Of a stretch of 64,000 bases of DNA, positions 44,158 to 52,408 are shown one piece after another; position 1 is the stretch's first letter; the number at the start of each line of letters is the position of its first letter. The notes under the pieces were generated by a model. The model worked only from the letters and a program-made list of their open reading frames with translations, ran no database searches and was not told the origin of the DNA. The DNA lies in the NCBI GenBank assembly GCA_043758205.1, contig JAYVNY010000057.1:4904-68903 (forward strand), written 5' to 3'. The translations under genes were made by a program, and so were the position numbers. This DNA is from JANNGC01 sp043758205 (lineage in GTDB: Bacteria > Verrucomicrobiota > Verrucomicrobiia > Limisphaerales > SIBH01).

Positions 44158-45489
44158 ATGTTCGACAGCCTGACCAACAAGTTGCAGAAGGTTTTCAAAG
44201 ACCTGCGCGGCATGGGCAAAATCACCGACGACAACGTGGCTGGCTCGCTGCGCGAAGTGCGCATGGCGTTGCTCGAAGCCGACGTGAACTTCAAAGTCGC
44301 GCGCGACTTCATCGAGCGCGTGAAGGAAAAGGCGCTCGGCGCAGAAGTCATCCAGAGCGTTCATCCCGGTCAGCAGATCGTCAAAGTCATCTACGACGAA
44401 CTGGTCGCGCTGCTCGGCTCGGAGAATGCCGCGCTGAACCTCACCGGCAACCCCGCCATCATTCTCATGTGCGGCCTGCACGGCTCGGGCAAAACCACTT
44501 CCAGCGGCAAGCTCGCGCGCCTGCTCGCCAAGCAGGGGCGCACGCCGCTCCTCGTGGCGGCGGACGTGTACCGACCGGCGGCGATGGAACAGCTCGCCAC
44601 GCTCGGACAACAGGTGGACGTGCCGGTCTTCGTGATGCAGGGCGAGACGGACGTGTTGAAAATCGCGCGCGAGGCGCTGGCTTTTGCGAAGGAGAACCAC
44701 CGCGCCACGATCATTTTCGACACGGCGGGCCGGTTGCAGATTGATGAAGTGCTGGTGCAGGAGCTGGTGAAGCTGCGCGACTTCATCCAGCCGCAGGAAA
44801 TTCTGCTCGTGCTCGACGCCGCCACCGGCCAGGAGGCGGTGAATGTTGCGACGCATTTCGATCAGGCGCTGAAGATTACCGGCAGCATTCTCACCAAGCT
44901 CGACGGCGACGCACGCGGCGGCGCGGCCTTGAGCATGAAGACGGTCACGGGCCAGCCCATCAAATTCATGGGCGTGGGCGAGAAGCCCGAGGACTTCGAG
45001 CCGTTCCACCCCGAGCGCATGGCGTCGCGCATCCTCGGCATGGGTGACGTGGTCAGTCTCGTCGAACGCGCGGCGGAGGCGGTGGACGTAGATGAGGCCG
45101 CACGCATGGAGGAGAAAATGCGCAAGGGGCAGTTCTCGCTCGAAGATTTTCTCGACCAGATGCGCGCGATGAAAAAGCTCGGCTCGCTCCAGAGCATCGT
45201 GGGCATGTTGCCCGGCGGCGACAAGATCACCTCTGAGCAACTGGATCAGCAGGGAAAAGAATTCAAGCGGATGGAAGGCATCATCTGCGCCATGACGATC
45301 AAGGAGCGGCAGAATCCCAACCTGCTCAACGCCAAGCGCCGGCTGCGCATCGCCGCCGGCAGCGGCGTGAAAGTCGCCGAGGTCAACACGCTGATGAACA
45401 AGTTCGCGCAGATGCAGCAGATGATGAAGAAGTTCAGCAAGATGCAGAAGATGATGGGCCGCATGGGCGGGATGCCGGGGATGCGGTAA
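44158..45489 (+). CDS. ffh: Signal recognition particle protein Ffh
   Basis: The start MFDSLTNKLQKVFK at 44158 gives 443 residues. The N-domain is followed by the SRP GTPase with P-loop GLHGSGKTTSSGK, the DVYRPAAMEQL segment, DTAGRLQ, and TKLDGDARGGAAL. The C-terminal M-domain is rich in methionine (MQQMMKKFSKMQKMMGRMGG) and contains the RRLRIAAGSG RNA-binding helix. It binds 4.5S/SRP RNA and targets nascent membrane proteins to FtsY. The gene is bracketed on both sides by nearly identical dispersed elements (43846-44056 and 45553-45766), which could allow recombination across it. Confidence 0.97.
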   Translation: MFDSLTNKLQKVFKDLRGMGKITDDNVAGSLREVRMALLEADVNFKVARDFIERVKEKALGAEVIQSVHPGQQIVKVIYDELVALLGSENAALNLTGNPAIILMCGLHGSGKTTSSGKLARLLAKQGRTPLLVAADVYRPAAMEQLATLGQQVDVPVFVMQGETDVLKIAREALAFAKENHRATIIFDTAGRLQIDEVLVQELVKLRDFIQPQEILLVLDAATGQEAVNVATHFDQALKITGSILTKLDGDARGGAALSMKTVTGQPIKFMGVGEKPEDFEPFHPERMASRILGMGDVVSLVERAAEAVDVDEAARMEEKMRKGQFSLEDFLDQMRAMKKLGSLQSIVGMLPGGDKITSEQLDQQGKEFKRMEGIICAMTIKERQNPNLLNAKRRLRIAAGSGVKVAEVNTLMNKFAQMQQMMKKFSKMQKMMGRMGGMPGMR

Positions 45490-45552
45490 CGGGCATGAAC
45501 GGTCGCGCGATGGGCGCGCGGCGTTCCCGCCGCTTCACGGTGCGGAGGGTTC

Positions 45553-45766
45553 AACCCGAACTCCGAAGTCGGGGGGCGTAGCCGCCGGGGTAGCACAGGC
45601 AACCTGCCAGTGCCGCGCGGCGACCAGCCGCGCGGAACGGAGGAGGACGCAGGAAAGTTTTGTTGCGCCCATTTCCCATCCACGCCCCTCCCATTCCGCC
45701 CGGCTGGTAGCCGGGCGGGACGGGCTGGTAGCCCGTTCCACCCGTTCCGTTTTCGGAGTTCGGGTT
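45553..45766 (+). repeat. 214-bp dispersed element, copy D, with 15-bp perfect terminal inverted repeats
   Basis: The left end aacccgaactccgaa (45553-45567) is the exact reverse complement of the right end ttcggagttcgggtt (45752-45766). The interior modules match copy C at 43846-44056 in order, with scattered substitutions. The rest of the 45490-45884 gap holds a short imperfect hairpin near 45789-45820 and no gene. Confidence 0.9.
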
Positions 45767-45884
45767 CAAGCGTTCTCCCGCGACGAGCGCTGAAGCGGCA
45801 TGAATGCCGCGCTCCGTTCTGCGAGCCGGAAATTGAGTTGAGTTTCCTCGCGCCTTCACGCATCACGCGGGACAAACTTCTGCC

Positions 45885-46835
45885 ATGCAACGCGACATCG
45901 TCACCGTCCAAAGTTTCTACACCGCCCATGCGGACGAACTGGAACTCAAGCTCATCGCCGGTGCGGCGGGATTGAAGCGCATCATCCGCGAGCCGACCGT
46001 GAACCGGCCCGGTCTCGCGCTTGCGGCCTTCACCAAGTATTTCGCGAACAAACGCGTGCAGGTCATGGGCAATGCCGAGCTGCACTTCCTCAAATCATTG
46101 CCGCAACCGGGACGCGAGGCGCGCTACGATCAGTTGTTCAAATACAAAATCCCCTGCGTCGTCTTCTCGCGCGGTTATCTCCCGGACAAAGCCTTTCTCC
46201 GCATCGCCGAGCGACATGACGTGCCGGTGTTCAAGACGCCGCTCATCACCATGAAGTTCATCAACCGCGCCACGCTCGCGCTGGAGGGCATGTTCGCCCC
46301 GCGCGGCAGCGAGATGGGCAGCATGATCGACATCCTCGGCGTGGGCGTGATCATCAAGGGCGAGAGCGGCATCGGAAAAAGCGAGTGCGTGCTCGCGCTG
46401 CTCGAACGCGGCTACAGCCTCGTGGCCGACGACATCACCCGCGTGCAGCTCATTGACGGGCGCGACGTGATGGGCACCTGCTCGGAACTGACGCGGCATC
46501 ACATGGAAGTGCGCGGCATCGGCATCATCAACGTGCAGGCCATGTTCGGCGTGCGCGCGGTGCGGGATGAGAAGCGCGTGGACCTCGTCATCACTTTGAA
46601 GGAATGGAGCCAGGTGCCGGACGTGGACCGCGTGGGCATGGAGGAAAAGTACACGCAAATTCTCGGGGCGAACATTCCGCACATGATCATTCCCGTGCGG
46701 CCGGGACGAGACCTCGCGCGGCTCGTCGAGGTGGCGGCGTTTCAAACCAAGCTGAAGCAATCCGGCTACAATCCGGCGAAGGAATTGAACGACATGCTCA
46801 TCGCGCGCATGAAGCAGCAGCAAAAGGGGATTTGA
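45885..46835 (+). CDS. hprK: HPr kinase/phosphorylase
   Basis: This 316-residue protein has the two-domain HprK layout. The N-terminal part (to about 130) includes VVFSRGYLP. The C-terminal catalytic part has the Walker A motif GESGIGKSE, LVADDITRVQ, and the HprK signature MEVRGIGIINVQAMFG, followed by the HPr-contacting region. It phosphorylates and dephosphorylates the regulatory serine of HPr in response to metabolite levels. It is followed 92 bp downstream by ptsH on the same strand, forming a regulatory pair. No PTS enzyme I or sugar permease is in the window, so the pair may regulate rather than transport. Confidence 0.95.
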   Translation: MQRDIVTVQSFYTAHADELELKLIAGAAGLKRIIREPTVNRPGLALAAFTKYFANKRVQVMGNAELHFLKSLPQPGREARYDQLFKYKIPCVVFSRGYLPDKAFLRIAERHDVPVFKTPLITMKFINRATLALEGMFAPRGSEMGSMIDILGVGVIIKGESGIGKSECVLALLERGYSLVADDITRVQLIDGRDVMGTCSELTRHHMEVRGIGIINVQAMFGVRAVRDEKRVDLVITLKEWSQVPDVDRVGMEEKYTQILGANIPHMIIPVRPGRDLARLVEVAAFQTKLKQSGYNPAKELNDMLIARMKQQQKGI

Positions 46836-46927
46836 AGCGGGCCGGGCTGGCCAAATCGAGTCGCAGCAGAAGCCCTGAAAAAAAATTGGATTTGCCATGC
46901 GACGACGAGCTAGCCTCGTCAAAACAA

Positions 46928-47230
46928 ATGAGTGCGGGAAAACTAACTGGGAACACGGCCAACAAGGTGAGGAAAGAATTGGTGGTCGCCAACAAGCTCG
47001 GCATTCACGCCCGGCCCGCCGCCATGTTCGTCAAGACCGCCAACCAGTTTGACTGCGACGTCTTCGTCGAGAAGGACGGCGAGACCGTGAACGGCAAAAG
47101 CATCATGGGTCTGATGATGCTGGCCGCCGGTCCTGGCTGCAAAATCCGCATCCACGCCGACGGGGCGGACGCGCTCCGCGCCGTGCAGGAGATCGAGGCG
47201 CTTCTGAAGCGGAAGTTCGACGAGGATTGA
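46928..47230 (+). CDS. ptsH: Phosphocarrier protein HPr
   Basis: The start MSAGKLTGNTANK at 46928 gives 100 residues. The phospho-acceptor His is in NKLGIHARPAAMFVK and the regulatory Ser in NGKSIMGLMML, the site for HprK. The rest matches the HPr fold (CDVFVEKDGETVNGKS, RIHADGADALRAVQEIEALL). A short Lys-containing N-terminal extension precedes the usual HPr start. The pairing with hprK indicates regulation by serine phosphorylation; PTS transport genes are not seen nearby. Confidence 0.95.
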   Translation: MSAGKLTGNTANKVRKELVVANKLGIHARPAAMFVKTANQFDCDVFVEKDGETVNGKSIMGLMMLAAGPGCKIRIHADGADALRAVQEIEALLKRKFDED

Positions 47231-47234
47231 TCAG

Positions 47235-47292
47235 CGTGCCGCCAGCGTCTCGCTGGTCGGTCGGGTTTCGCCAGCGGGACGCTGGCGGCACG
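47235..47292. repeat. Inverted repeat between convergent ptsH and HAD genes
   Basis: Two 22-bp arms (47235-47256 and 47271-47292) are inverted with one mismatch around a 14-bp loop. Lacking a T-run, the hairpin is probably a dispersed palindrome; being between convergent genes it might still impede read-through. Confidence 0.8.
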
Positions 47293-47293
47293 T

Positions 47294-48163
47294 TCACTTC
47301 CCGCCCGCCAGTTGCAAATAGTGCTCCAGCCCCCGCGCCACGCCGTGGCCGCACGGCTGATGGCTGATGAACCCGCCCACCTTCCGCACCAACTCCTTGA
47401 TCGGCTCTATCGCATTCGACGGACACACCACGCACTTCGCGTATTGCCCCGCGAGCATTGGCACGTCGTTGTAGTGATCGCCCGCGGCGAGTGTTTCCTC
47501 GGCAGAGACGCCGAGCATTCGTCCGAGTTCGGACAGCGCCGTCCCCTTGTTGAAATCAACGTGGCTGAAACGTGAATAGACATCGTTCCGCACCACGGTC
47601 AGGCCGGGCACTTCCGTGGTGTAGTCCTCCATCATTTTTTGGATCGCATCCATCTCGTCATTCGAGTCGGCGATGATGCAGAAGGGCGAATACGAATCCG
47701 CGTACACCGTGGCGCGCTGGCGGACGTTCACCCAGTCGGCGAGGCGCGGCACATCTTGCGCGACCCGCGCGAACAACTCGGCGTGCGTCGCGCGGCAGCG
47801 GTTGTTCCACCCGACATGCTCCGTGTAGCGCGTCTCCTGATGGCAATAAATCTCGCGCTCCACCACCACCACGTAGTCCGGCTTGATGCGCAGCCGCGCG
47901 CGGCCCAGCGTCTCCATCAGGCTGCCGAGGTCGCGCCCGGTGTTGATGACCCACTTCGCGCCGCGCGTCTGGAGGGAGGATATCAGGTCCTGCAAATCCG
48001 CCGGCACCGGCGGGTCTTCGTGCTCGGCGTGCAGCGTCCCGTCGAAATCAGTGGAGATGAGCTTGATGGGCAGCGCGCCGTTGAACGGCACGGCGGATGA
48101 GAAGCGAACCGGAGCGAAACGCTCCGCCTCGACGTTGCCGGGATTTTTTTGAAACAAGGCCAT
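47294..48163 (-). CDS. HAD-superfamily (Cof/IIB-type) phosphatase
   Basis: The start MALFQKNPGN at 48163 gives 289 residues. HAD motifs are clear: I, STDFDGTLHAE; II, INTGRD; III, NKGTAL; and IV, AAGDHYNDVPML. The cap between motifs II and III places it in the class IIB (Cof) group, with sugar-phosphate or sucrose-phosphate phosphatases as relatives. No signal peptide is present. The natural substrate is not evident, and it has no obvious operon partner. Confidence 0.9.
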   Translation of the reverse strand: MALFQKNPGNVEAERFAPVRFSSAVPFNGALPIKLISTDFDGTLHAEHEDPPVPADLQDLISSLQTRGAKWVINTGRDLGSLMETLGRARLRIKPDYVVVVEREIYCHQETRYTEHVGWNNRCRATHAELFARVAQDVPRLADWVNVRQRATVYADSYSPFCIIADSNDEMDAIQKMMEDYTTEVPGLTVVRNDVYSRFSHVDFNKGTALSELGRMLGVSAEETLAAGDHYNDVPMLAGQYAKCVVCPSNAIEPIKELVRKVGGFISHQPCGHGVARGLEHYLQLAGGK

Positions 48164-48268
48164 TTGAAAATTGAGGCGGTAAAATCGCGGGCGGGCGGGG
48201 AATGTCAATCGCGCTGACGCGGGCGGCAGGGCCAACGCATCCGAATGCTTTGCTTCATCCGGGCTTCA

Positions 48269-48341
48269 ATTCGTCTGCCCCAATTCGTCTGCCGATTTTC
48301 ATTCCGGCCACGGGGAGGCAGACGAATTGGGGCAGACGAAT
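48269..48341. repeat. Perfect 25-bp inverted repeat
   Basis: Arms 48269-48293 and 48317-48341 are exact reverse complements around a 23-bp centre; each arm contains attcgtctgccccaattcgt. A related single arm (attcgcctgccccaattcgt) lies at about 30258-30281, so this is a member of a dispersed family. It lies between two minus-strand genes. Confidence 0.85.
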
Positions 48342-48421
48342 GGGAAAACCTTGTTGCTGATCCCCAGTTCCTCGCACCTCACGATTAGCTTTGCTGCGTT
48401 AGCCCGGCAACTTGCTTCTCC

Positions 48422-49243
48422 TCACCGTCCGCCGGGGAAATCCTTCTCGTATCTCCGCAGCAACGCCGGCACGTCATTGGTCAGCACGTAGAGCTTGGCG
48501 CGAATGATTTTTGTCTCGCCCGCCTTCAACCCGCCGATGCGTGGGTCGCTGTGCAGGCACACGTACACGCCCTCGAACAATTCATGCGTCGCATCCGACG
48601 CCGTGGCCAGCAACTGCCGCCCGTCCGCGCTGAAGCAGCCGATGAGTCCGTTCACCGGGCGGTCGAGGGACAGTGGGCGCGGGTTCGCGTCGTTCGTGTT
48701 CACGCCGGGCAGCACATAAACTTGTCCGCCTCGGTACAGCGCCTCTTCCGTGCGCCGCGTGTCCGCGAGAGCCATCAATCCGCGCTCGGTGAAGATGAAC
48801 GATTTCGACGTGTAGTTGCTCTGGACGCAGCCGGTGAACTTCTCCACCCGCACGCACGCGGGCTGGAACCATGACACGTCCGCATCCTGCGCGCCGTGAT
48901 TCACCAGCGTGAACTGGAAAGCAATTTCGTCCACGCCCGCCGTCACCGTGTGCGTCACCTCTACATTTGTCTGCACGAGCGTGCGGAACCGCAGGACGCG
49001 CTGCTGTTCGTTCGTGAGCAAGGCCGTCCGGTGCGGCAGCGTGGTGCGATTCCACGCCTGCGTATGCGCGCCGCTGCGGCAGAAGGCTTCGAGATACCAA
49101 ATCTCCAACCGGCCGCCTGGGAGGCGGGCGCCGGTGACCGTGAGCAAATTGTTGGTCCACGCGAGGCTGAACTGCGCGCCGGCCGAGTGGGCGAAGAGGC
49201 AGATGACCACGAAGCAGGCGGCGAAGCGTCCGGCGGTTTTCAT
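48422..49243 (-). CDS. Secreted protein of unknown function
   Basis: The start MKTAGRFAAC at 49243 gives 273 residues with a Sec signal peptide ending near AGAQ. The mature part is beta-rich: LAWTNNLLTVTGARLPGGRL, LEIWYLEAFCRSGAHTQAW, FQFTLVNHGAQDADVSWFQP, and a C-terminal KIIRAKLYVLTNDVPALLRR. It might bind or process carbohydrate, since its strand pattern loosely resembles aldose-epimerase-like folds, but I cannot assign a family. It is transcribed divergently from the aminotransferase, whose start is about 106 bp away. Confidence 0.75.
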   Translation of the reverse strand: MKTAGRFAACFVVICLFAHSAGAQFSLAWTNNLLTVTGARLPGGRLEIWYLEAFCRSGAHTQAWNRTTLPHRTALLTNEQQRVLRFRTLVQTNVEVTHTVTAGVDEIAFQFTLVNHGAQDADVSWFQPACVRVEKFTGCVQSNYTSKSFIFTERGLMALADTRRTEEALYRGGQVYVLPGVNTNDANPRPLSLDRPVNGLIGCFSADGRQLLATASDATHELFEGVYVCLHSDPRIGGLKAGETKIIRAKLYVLTNDVPALLRRYEKDFPGGR

Positions 49244-49349
49244 CGCGCGAGTGAACCCGAGGCCGGGCGCGGGCGCAACTGGTGCGTGATTGCCGGTTGC
49301 GGTTTTCCCGCCGGTTGTTTCTACTCCGCCACTCGTTTTGAGAATGACC

Positions 49350-50525
49350 ATGTTCGATCCGCAAAAATTTATCGCCGGCAACGTGCGCGACATCCCGCGC
49401 TCGGGCATCCGTGACTTTTTCGACATTGTGCAGGGGATGAAAGACGTGATCTCGCTCGGCGTGGGCGAGCCGGATTTCGTCACGCCCTGGCACATTCGCG
49501 AGGCCGCCATTTACGCGCTTGAACGCGGCAAGACCGGCTACACCTCGAACCTCGGACTGCTCAAGTTGCGGGAAGTGATCGCGCAGCACGTCGCGGAAAA
49601 ATTCCACGTCAGCTACAACCCGAAGAACCAGATCATCATCGCCGTGGGCGTGAGCGAGGCGATGGACATCGCGTTCCGCGCGGTCACGAACCCGGGCGAC
49701 GAGATCATCTATCACGAGCCGTGCTACGTGAGCTATTCGCCGAGCATCGCGATGGCGCACGGCGTGCCGGTTGCGGTGTCGTGCCAAGCCGAGAACGGTT
49801 TTGCTGTCACCGCGGAGGCGATTGAGAAAGTCATTACGCCCAAAAGCAAAGTGCTGGTGCTGAACTTCCCGACCAACCCGACCGGCGGCACGATGACGCG
49901 CGAGGAGTTGTTGAAAATCTCCGCGCTCGTTCAGAAGCACAACCTGCTCGTGTTCACCGACGAGATTTATTCTGAACTCACGTTCGAGGGCGAGCACACC
50001 AGCATCGCCTCCTTGCCGGGCATGGCGGAGCGGACGATTTTCCTGCACGGCTTCTCAAAGGCTTACGCGATGACCGGCTTCCGCATTGGCTACGCCTGCG
50101 GCCCGGTGGAGATCATCGAGGCGATGATGAAGATTCACCAATACTCGATGCTGTGCGCGAGCATCATCAGCCAAGAGGCGGCCATTGAAGCAATTGAACA
50201 CGGCTGGCCCGACATGCTGGAGATGCGCGACCAATACCGCCTGCGCCGCAATTTAATCGTCAAGGCGTTCAATGACTTGGGCCTGCCGTGTCATCTGCCG
50301 CGTGGATCGTTCTACGCCTTCCCATGTATCAAGAGCACGGGGCTGACCTCGAAGGAGTTCGCGTGGAAGCTGCTCGAACAGGAGAAGGTCGCGTGCGTGC
50401 CGGGCGGCGCGTTCGGCGCGAGTGGCGAAGGCTACGTGCGCGCGTGCTTCGCGACGTCCTTGGAGCAAATCCAGGTGGCTGTCGGGCGCATCGGTAATTT
50501 TGTCCAGCGCGTGCGGAAAGGTTGA
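49350..50525 (+). CDS. Class I/II pyridoxal-phosphate aminotransferase
   Basis: The start MFDPQKF at 49350, with a gaga sequence 6 bases upstream, gives 391 residues; an ATG at 49344 is too close to that site. Family motifs are VISLGVGEPDFVTPWHIREA, LNFPTNPTGGTMTREEL, the cofactor lysine in GFSKAYAMTGFRIGYACG, and a C-terminal VRACFATSLEQI with the substrate-carboxylate Arg. It probably transaminates an amino acid; specificity (aspartate, aromatic or other) is not shown. It is apparently monocistronic. Confidence 0.93.
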   Translation: MFDPQKFIAGNVRDIPRSGIRDFFDIVQGMKDVISLGVGEPDFVTPWHIREAAIYALERGKTGYTSNLGLLKLREVIAQHVAEKFHVSYNPKNQIIIAVGVSEAMDIAFRAVTNPGDEIIYHEPCYVSYSPSIAMAHGVPVAVSCQAENGFAVTAEAIEKVITPKSKVLVLNFPTNPTGGTMTREELLKISALVQKHNLLVFTDEIYSELTFEGEHTSIASLPGMAERTIFLHGFSKAYAMTGFRIGYACGPVEIIEAMMKIHQYSMLCASIISQEAAIEAIEHGWPDMLEMRDQYRLRRNLIVKAFNDLGLPCHLPRGSFYAFPCIKSTGLTSKEFAWKLLEQEKVACVPGGAFGASGEGYVRACFATSLEQIQVAVGRIGNFVQRVRKG

Positions 50526-50590
50526 GGGCAGGGCAGGGCAGGCCCTCAATCACTTCATATGCGGGCGCATTGGAGGCGCGTCAGCCGCTC

Positions 50591-51358
50591 TCACTTCCCC
50601 GCCGTCCAGCCGCCATCAATGATGAAGTCGGTGCCGGTGACGAAGGCCGATTCATCGCTCGCGAGATACAGTGCGGCGGCCGCGATTTCCTCCGGCTGCG
50701 CCATGCGGCGCAGCGCCTGAGTCGAGGCCATTTCCTCGTAGGCTTTTTGGGGGTCAGGATATTCCGCGAGCCGCGCCTTCACGAACGGCGTCTCGACGCG
50801 CCCCGGACAGAGGCAGTTCGCACGGACGCCTTGCAAGGCGTGGTCCAGCGCCAGCGCCTTCGTGAATCCCACCACGGCAAACTTGCTCGTGGTGTAGGCC
50901 AGCCGGTCGCGCACCGCCACCACGCCGCCGATGGACGCGAGGTTGATGATGTTGCCTTGTTTCCGTTCCACCATCCCCGGCAGAAACGCCTTCGTGACAT
51001 TGAACATCCCGCGCACGTTCACTGCGTAAATGCGGTCGAGGTCCGTGCCGGTGGTTTGCAGCATCGTGCCGACGTGGCCGATGCCGGCGTTGTTGACCAG
51101 CACATCCAGTCGCCCGAAGCGCGCATGAACGGTCTCCCGCGCCTGCTCGCACTGCGGTTCGCTGGTCACATCGAGAGCGAGAAAATCCGCCGCGTGTCCG
51201 GCGGCGCGAATGGACTCCACGGTTCTGCCCCCGCCCGCTTCATCGCGGTCGGCCACGAAAACGTGCGCGCCCGCGCGCGCCAAAACTTCCGCGATGGCCG
51301 CCCCGATGCCAGAACCCGCGCCGGTGACGAGAGCAACTTTGTTTTGTAGGCTGAACAT
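50591..51358 (-). CDS. Short-chain dehydrogenase/reductase (SDR)
   Basis: The start MFSLQNKVALVTG at 51358 gives 255 residues, the usual length of classical SDRs. The cofactor loop is TGAGSGIG, NNAG (in VLVNNAGIGHVG), the catalytic Ser in INLASIGG, YTTSK, and the C-terminal GTDFIIDGGWTAGK. An acidic residue after the second strand (VADRDEAGG) suggests NAD(H) preference. It is a soluble oxidoreductase of unknown substrate, on the same strand as the ribosomal operon but separated from it by a terminator. Confidence 0.94.
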   Translation of the reverse strand: MFSLQNKVALVTGAGSGIGAAIAEVLARAGAHVFVADRDEAGGGRTVESIRAAGHAADFLALDVTSEPQCEQARETVHARFGRLDVLVNNAGIGHVGTMLQTTGTDLDRIYAVNVRGMFNVTKAFLPGMVERKQGNIINLASIGGVVAVRDRLAYTTSKFAVVGFTKALALDHALQGVRANCLCPGRVETPFVKARLAEYPDPQKAYEEMASTQALRRMAQPEEIAAAALYLASDESAFVTGTDFIIDGGWTAGK

Positions 51359-51437
51359 GGCAGGAGGTTGAACCAGCCAGGGTGCAAGAGAAAGAATTCT
51401 TGCGCGCCGAGCCACGGACAAAATGGTAACTCACCAT

Positions 51438-51471
51438 AAAAAAAGCGCGGAGCGTTGCCGCTCCGCGCTTT
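51438..51471 (-). terminator. Intrinsic terminator directly after rplW
   Basis: A perfect 13-bp stem (51442-51454 and 51459-51471, ttgc loop) is followed on the minus strand by a run of eight T with an adjoining atgg. It lies 20 bp past the rplW stop and would end the ribosomal transcript there. Confidence 0.95.
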
Positions 51472-51491
51472 CTGAAAACTTCTTCCCTCGA

Positions 51492-51773
51492 CTACGTGAG
51501 GATGATGCGATCGCCGTCTTTCAACGTGACGATGGCCTTCTTCCAGGCGTTGGTCCAACCCTCGTCGGCGCGCCGCTTGCGGCGGACTTTGCCGCGGACG
51601 TTGAGCGTGTTCACGCGCACGACCTTGACCTTGAACAGTTCCTGCACGGCCTGGCGGATCTGAATCTTGTTCGCACGCGGGTCGGCGACCACGGTGTATT
51701 GATTCAGCTTCTCGCCCTGGCGGGTGCCTTTTTCCGTCACGCGGACGGTCTTGATGATGTCGAAAGCGTTCAT
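51492..51773 (-). CDS. rplW: Ribosomal protein L23
   Basis: The start MNAFDIIKTVRVTEK at 51773, one base after the rplD stop, gives 93 residues, close to the family norm. The sequence has the L23 core: NQYTVVADPRANKIQIRQAV, ELFKVKVVRVNTLNVRGKVR, and TLKDGDRIIL at the end. L23 lies at the peptide exit tunnel and docks SRP and trigger factor. It is the last gene of a shortened S10 operon; rplB (L2), the usual next gene, is absent. Confidence 0.96.
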   Translation of the reverse strand: MNAFDIIKTVRVTEKGTRQGEKLNQYTVVADPRANKIQIRQAVQELFKVKVVRVNTLNVRGKVRRKRRADEGWTNAWKKAIVTLKDGDRIILT

Positions 51774-51774
51774 G

Positions 51775-52398
51775 TTACTTCTGGAGGCGTTCTTCGAGTT
51801 TCTGGAAAGCGCCGCGCGTGAAGACAAGTTTGTCGCTGCGGAGCAGTTGGTAGGTGTTCACGAAGTCGCTGCTGGTGACTTCGACATTCTGGACGTTGCG
51901 CGAGGCGCGTTCGAGGTTCTGGTTCGCGCCGTCGGTCACGAGGAGCGTGGTCTTCTTCACTTCCAGCGCGGCGAGCACGCTGATGAAGTCCTTCGTTTTC
52001 GCCGTGGCGAGCTTGATGTCGTCCACCACAATGACGTCACCCGCGTTCAGGCGCTCTGTGAAGGCCTTGCGCAAGGCGAGTTGCTTCGTGGTCTTGGAAA
52101 CCTTCTTGGCGAAGGAGCGGGGCTTGGGGCCGAACACGACACCGCCGCCAACGAACAGCGGGGATTGGAACGAGCCGGCTCGGGCGCGGCCCGTGCCTTT
52201 TTGCTTCCACGGTTTTTTGTTCGTGCCGGCGACTTCGCCCGCCGTCTTGGTGCAGGCGGTGCCGCTGCGCTGGCCGGCGCGGTAGGCCGTCACGACGTCG
52301 TGAACGGCCTGCGTGCCTTTGCCGCCTTCGACGAGCGGGAAACGAACTTCGAGTTCGCCCGCCGGTTTTCCTTGGATGTCTTTGACTGAGATTTTCAT
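51775..52398 (-). CDS. rplD: Ribosomal protein L4
   Basis: This 207-residue protein contains the L4 signature: VHDVVTAYRAGQRSGTACTK, TAGEVAGTNKKPWKQKGTG, RARAGSFQSPLFVGGGVVFG, and VTDGANQNLERASRNVQNVE in the C-terminal half. L4 binds domain I of 23S rRNA and in some bacteria represses its own operon by attenuation. It sits between rplC (10 bp upstream) and rplW (1 bp downstream). Confidence 0.97.
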   Translation of the reverse strand: MKISVKDIQGKPAGELEVRFPLVEGGKGTQAVHDVVTAYRAGQRSGTACTKTAGEVAGTNKKPWKQKGTGRARAGSFQSPLFVGGGVVFGPKPRSFAKKVSKTTKQLALRKAFTERLNAGDVIVVDDIKLATAKTKDFISVLAALEVKKTTLLVTDGANQNLERASRNVQNVEVTSSDFVNTYQLLRSDKLVFTRGAFQKLEERLQK

Positions 52399-52408
52399 GG
52401 CTCCTTAA

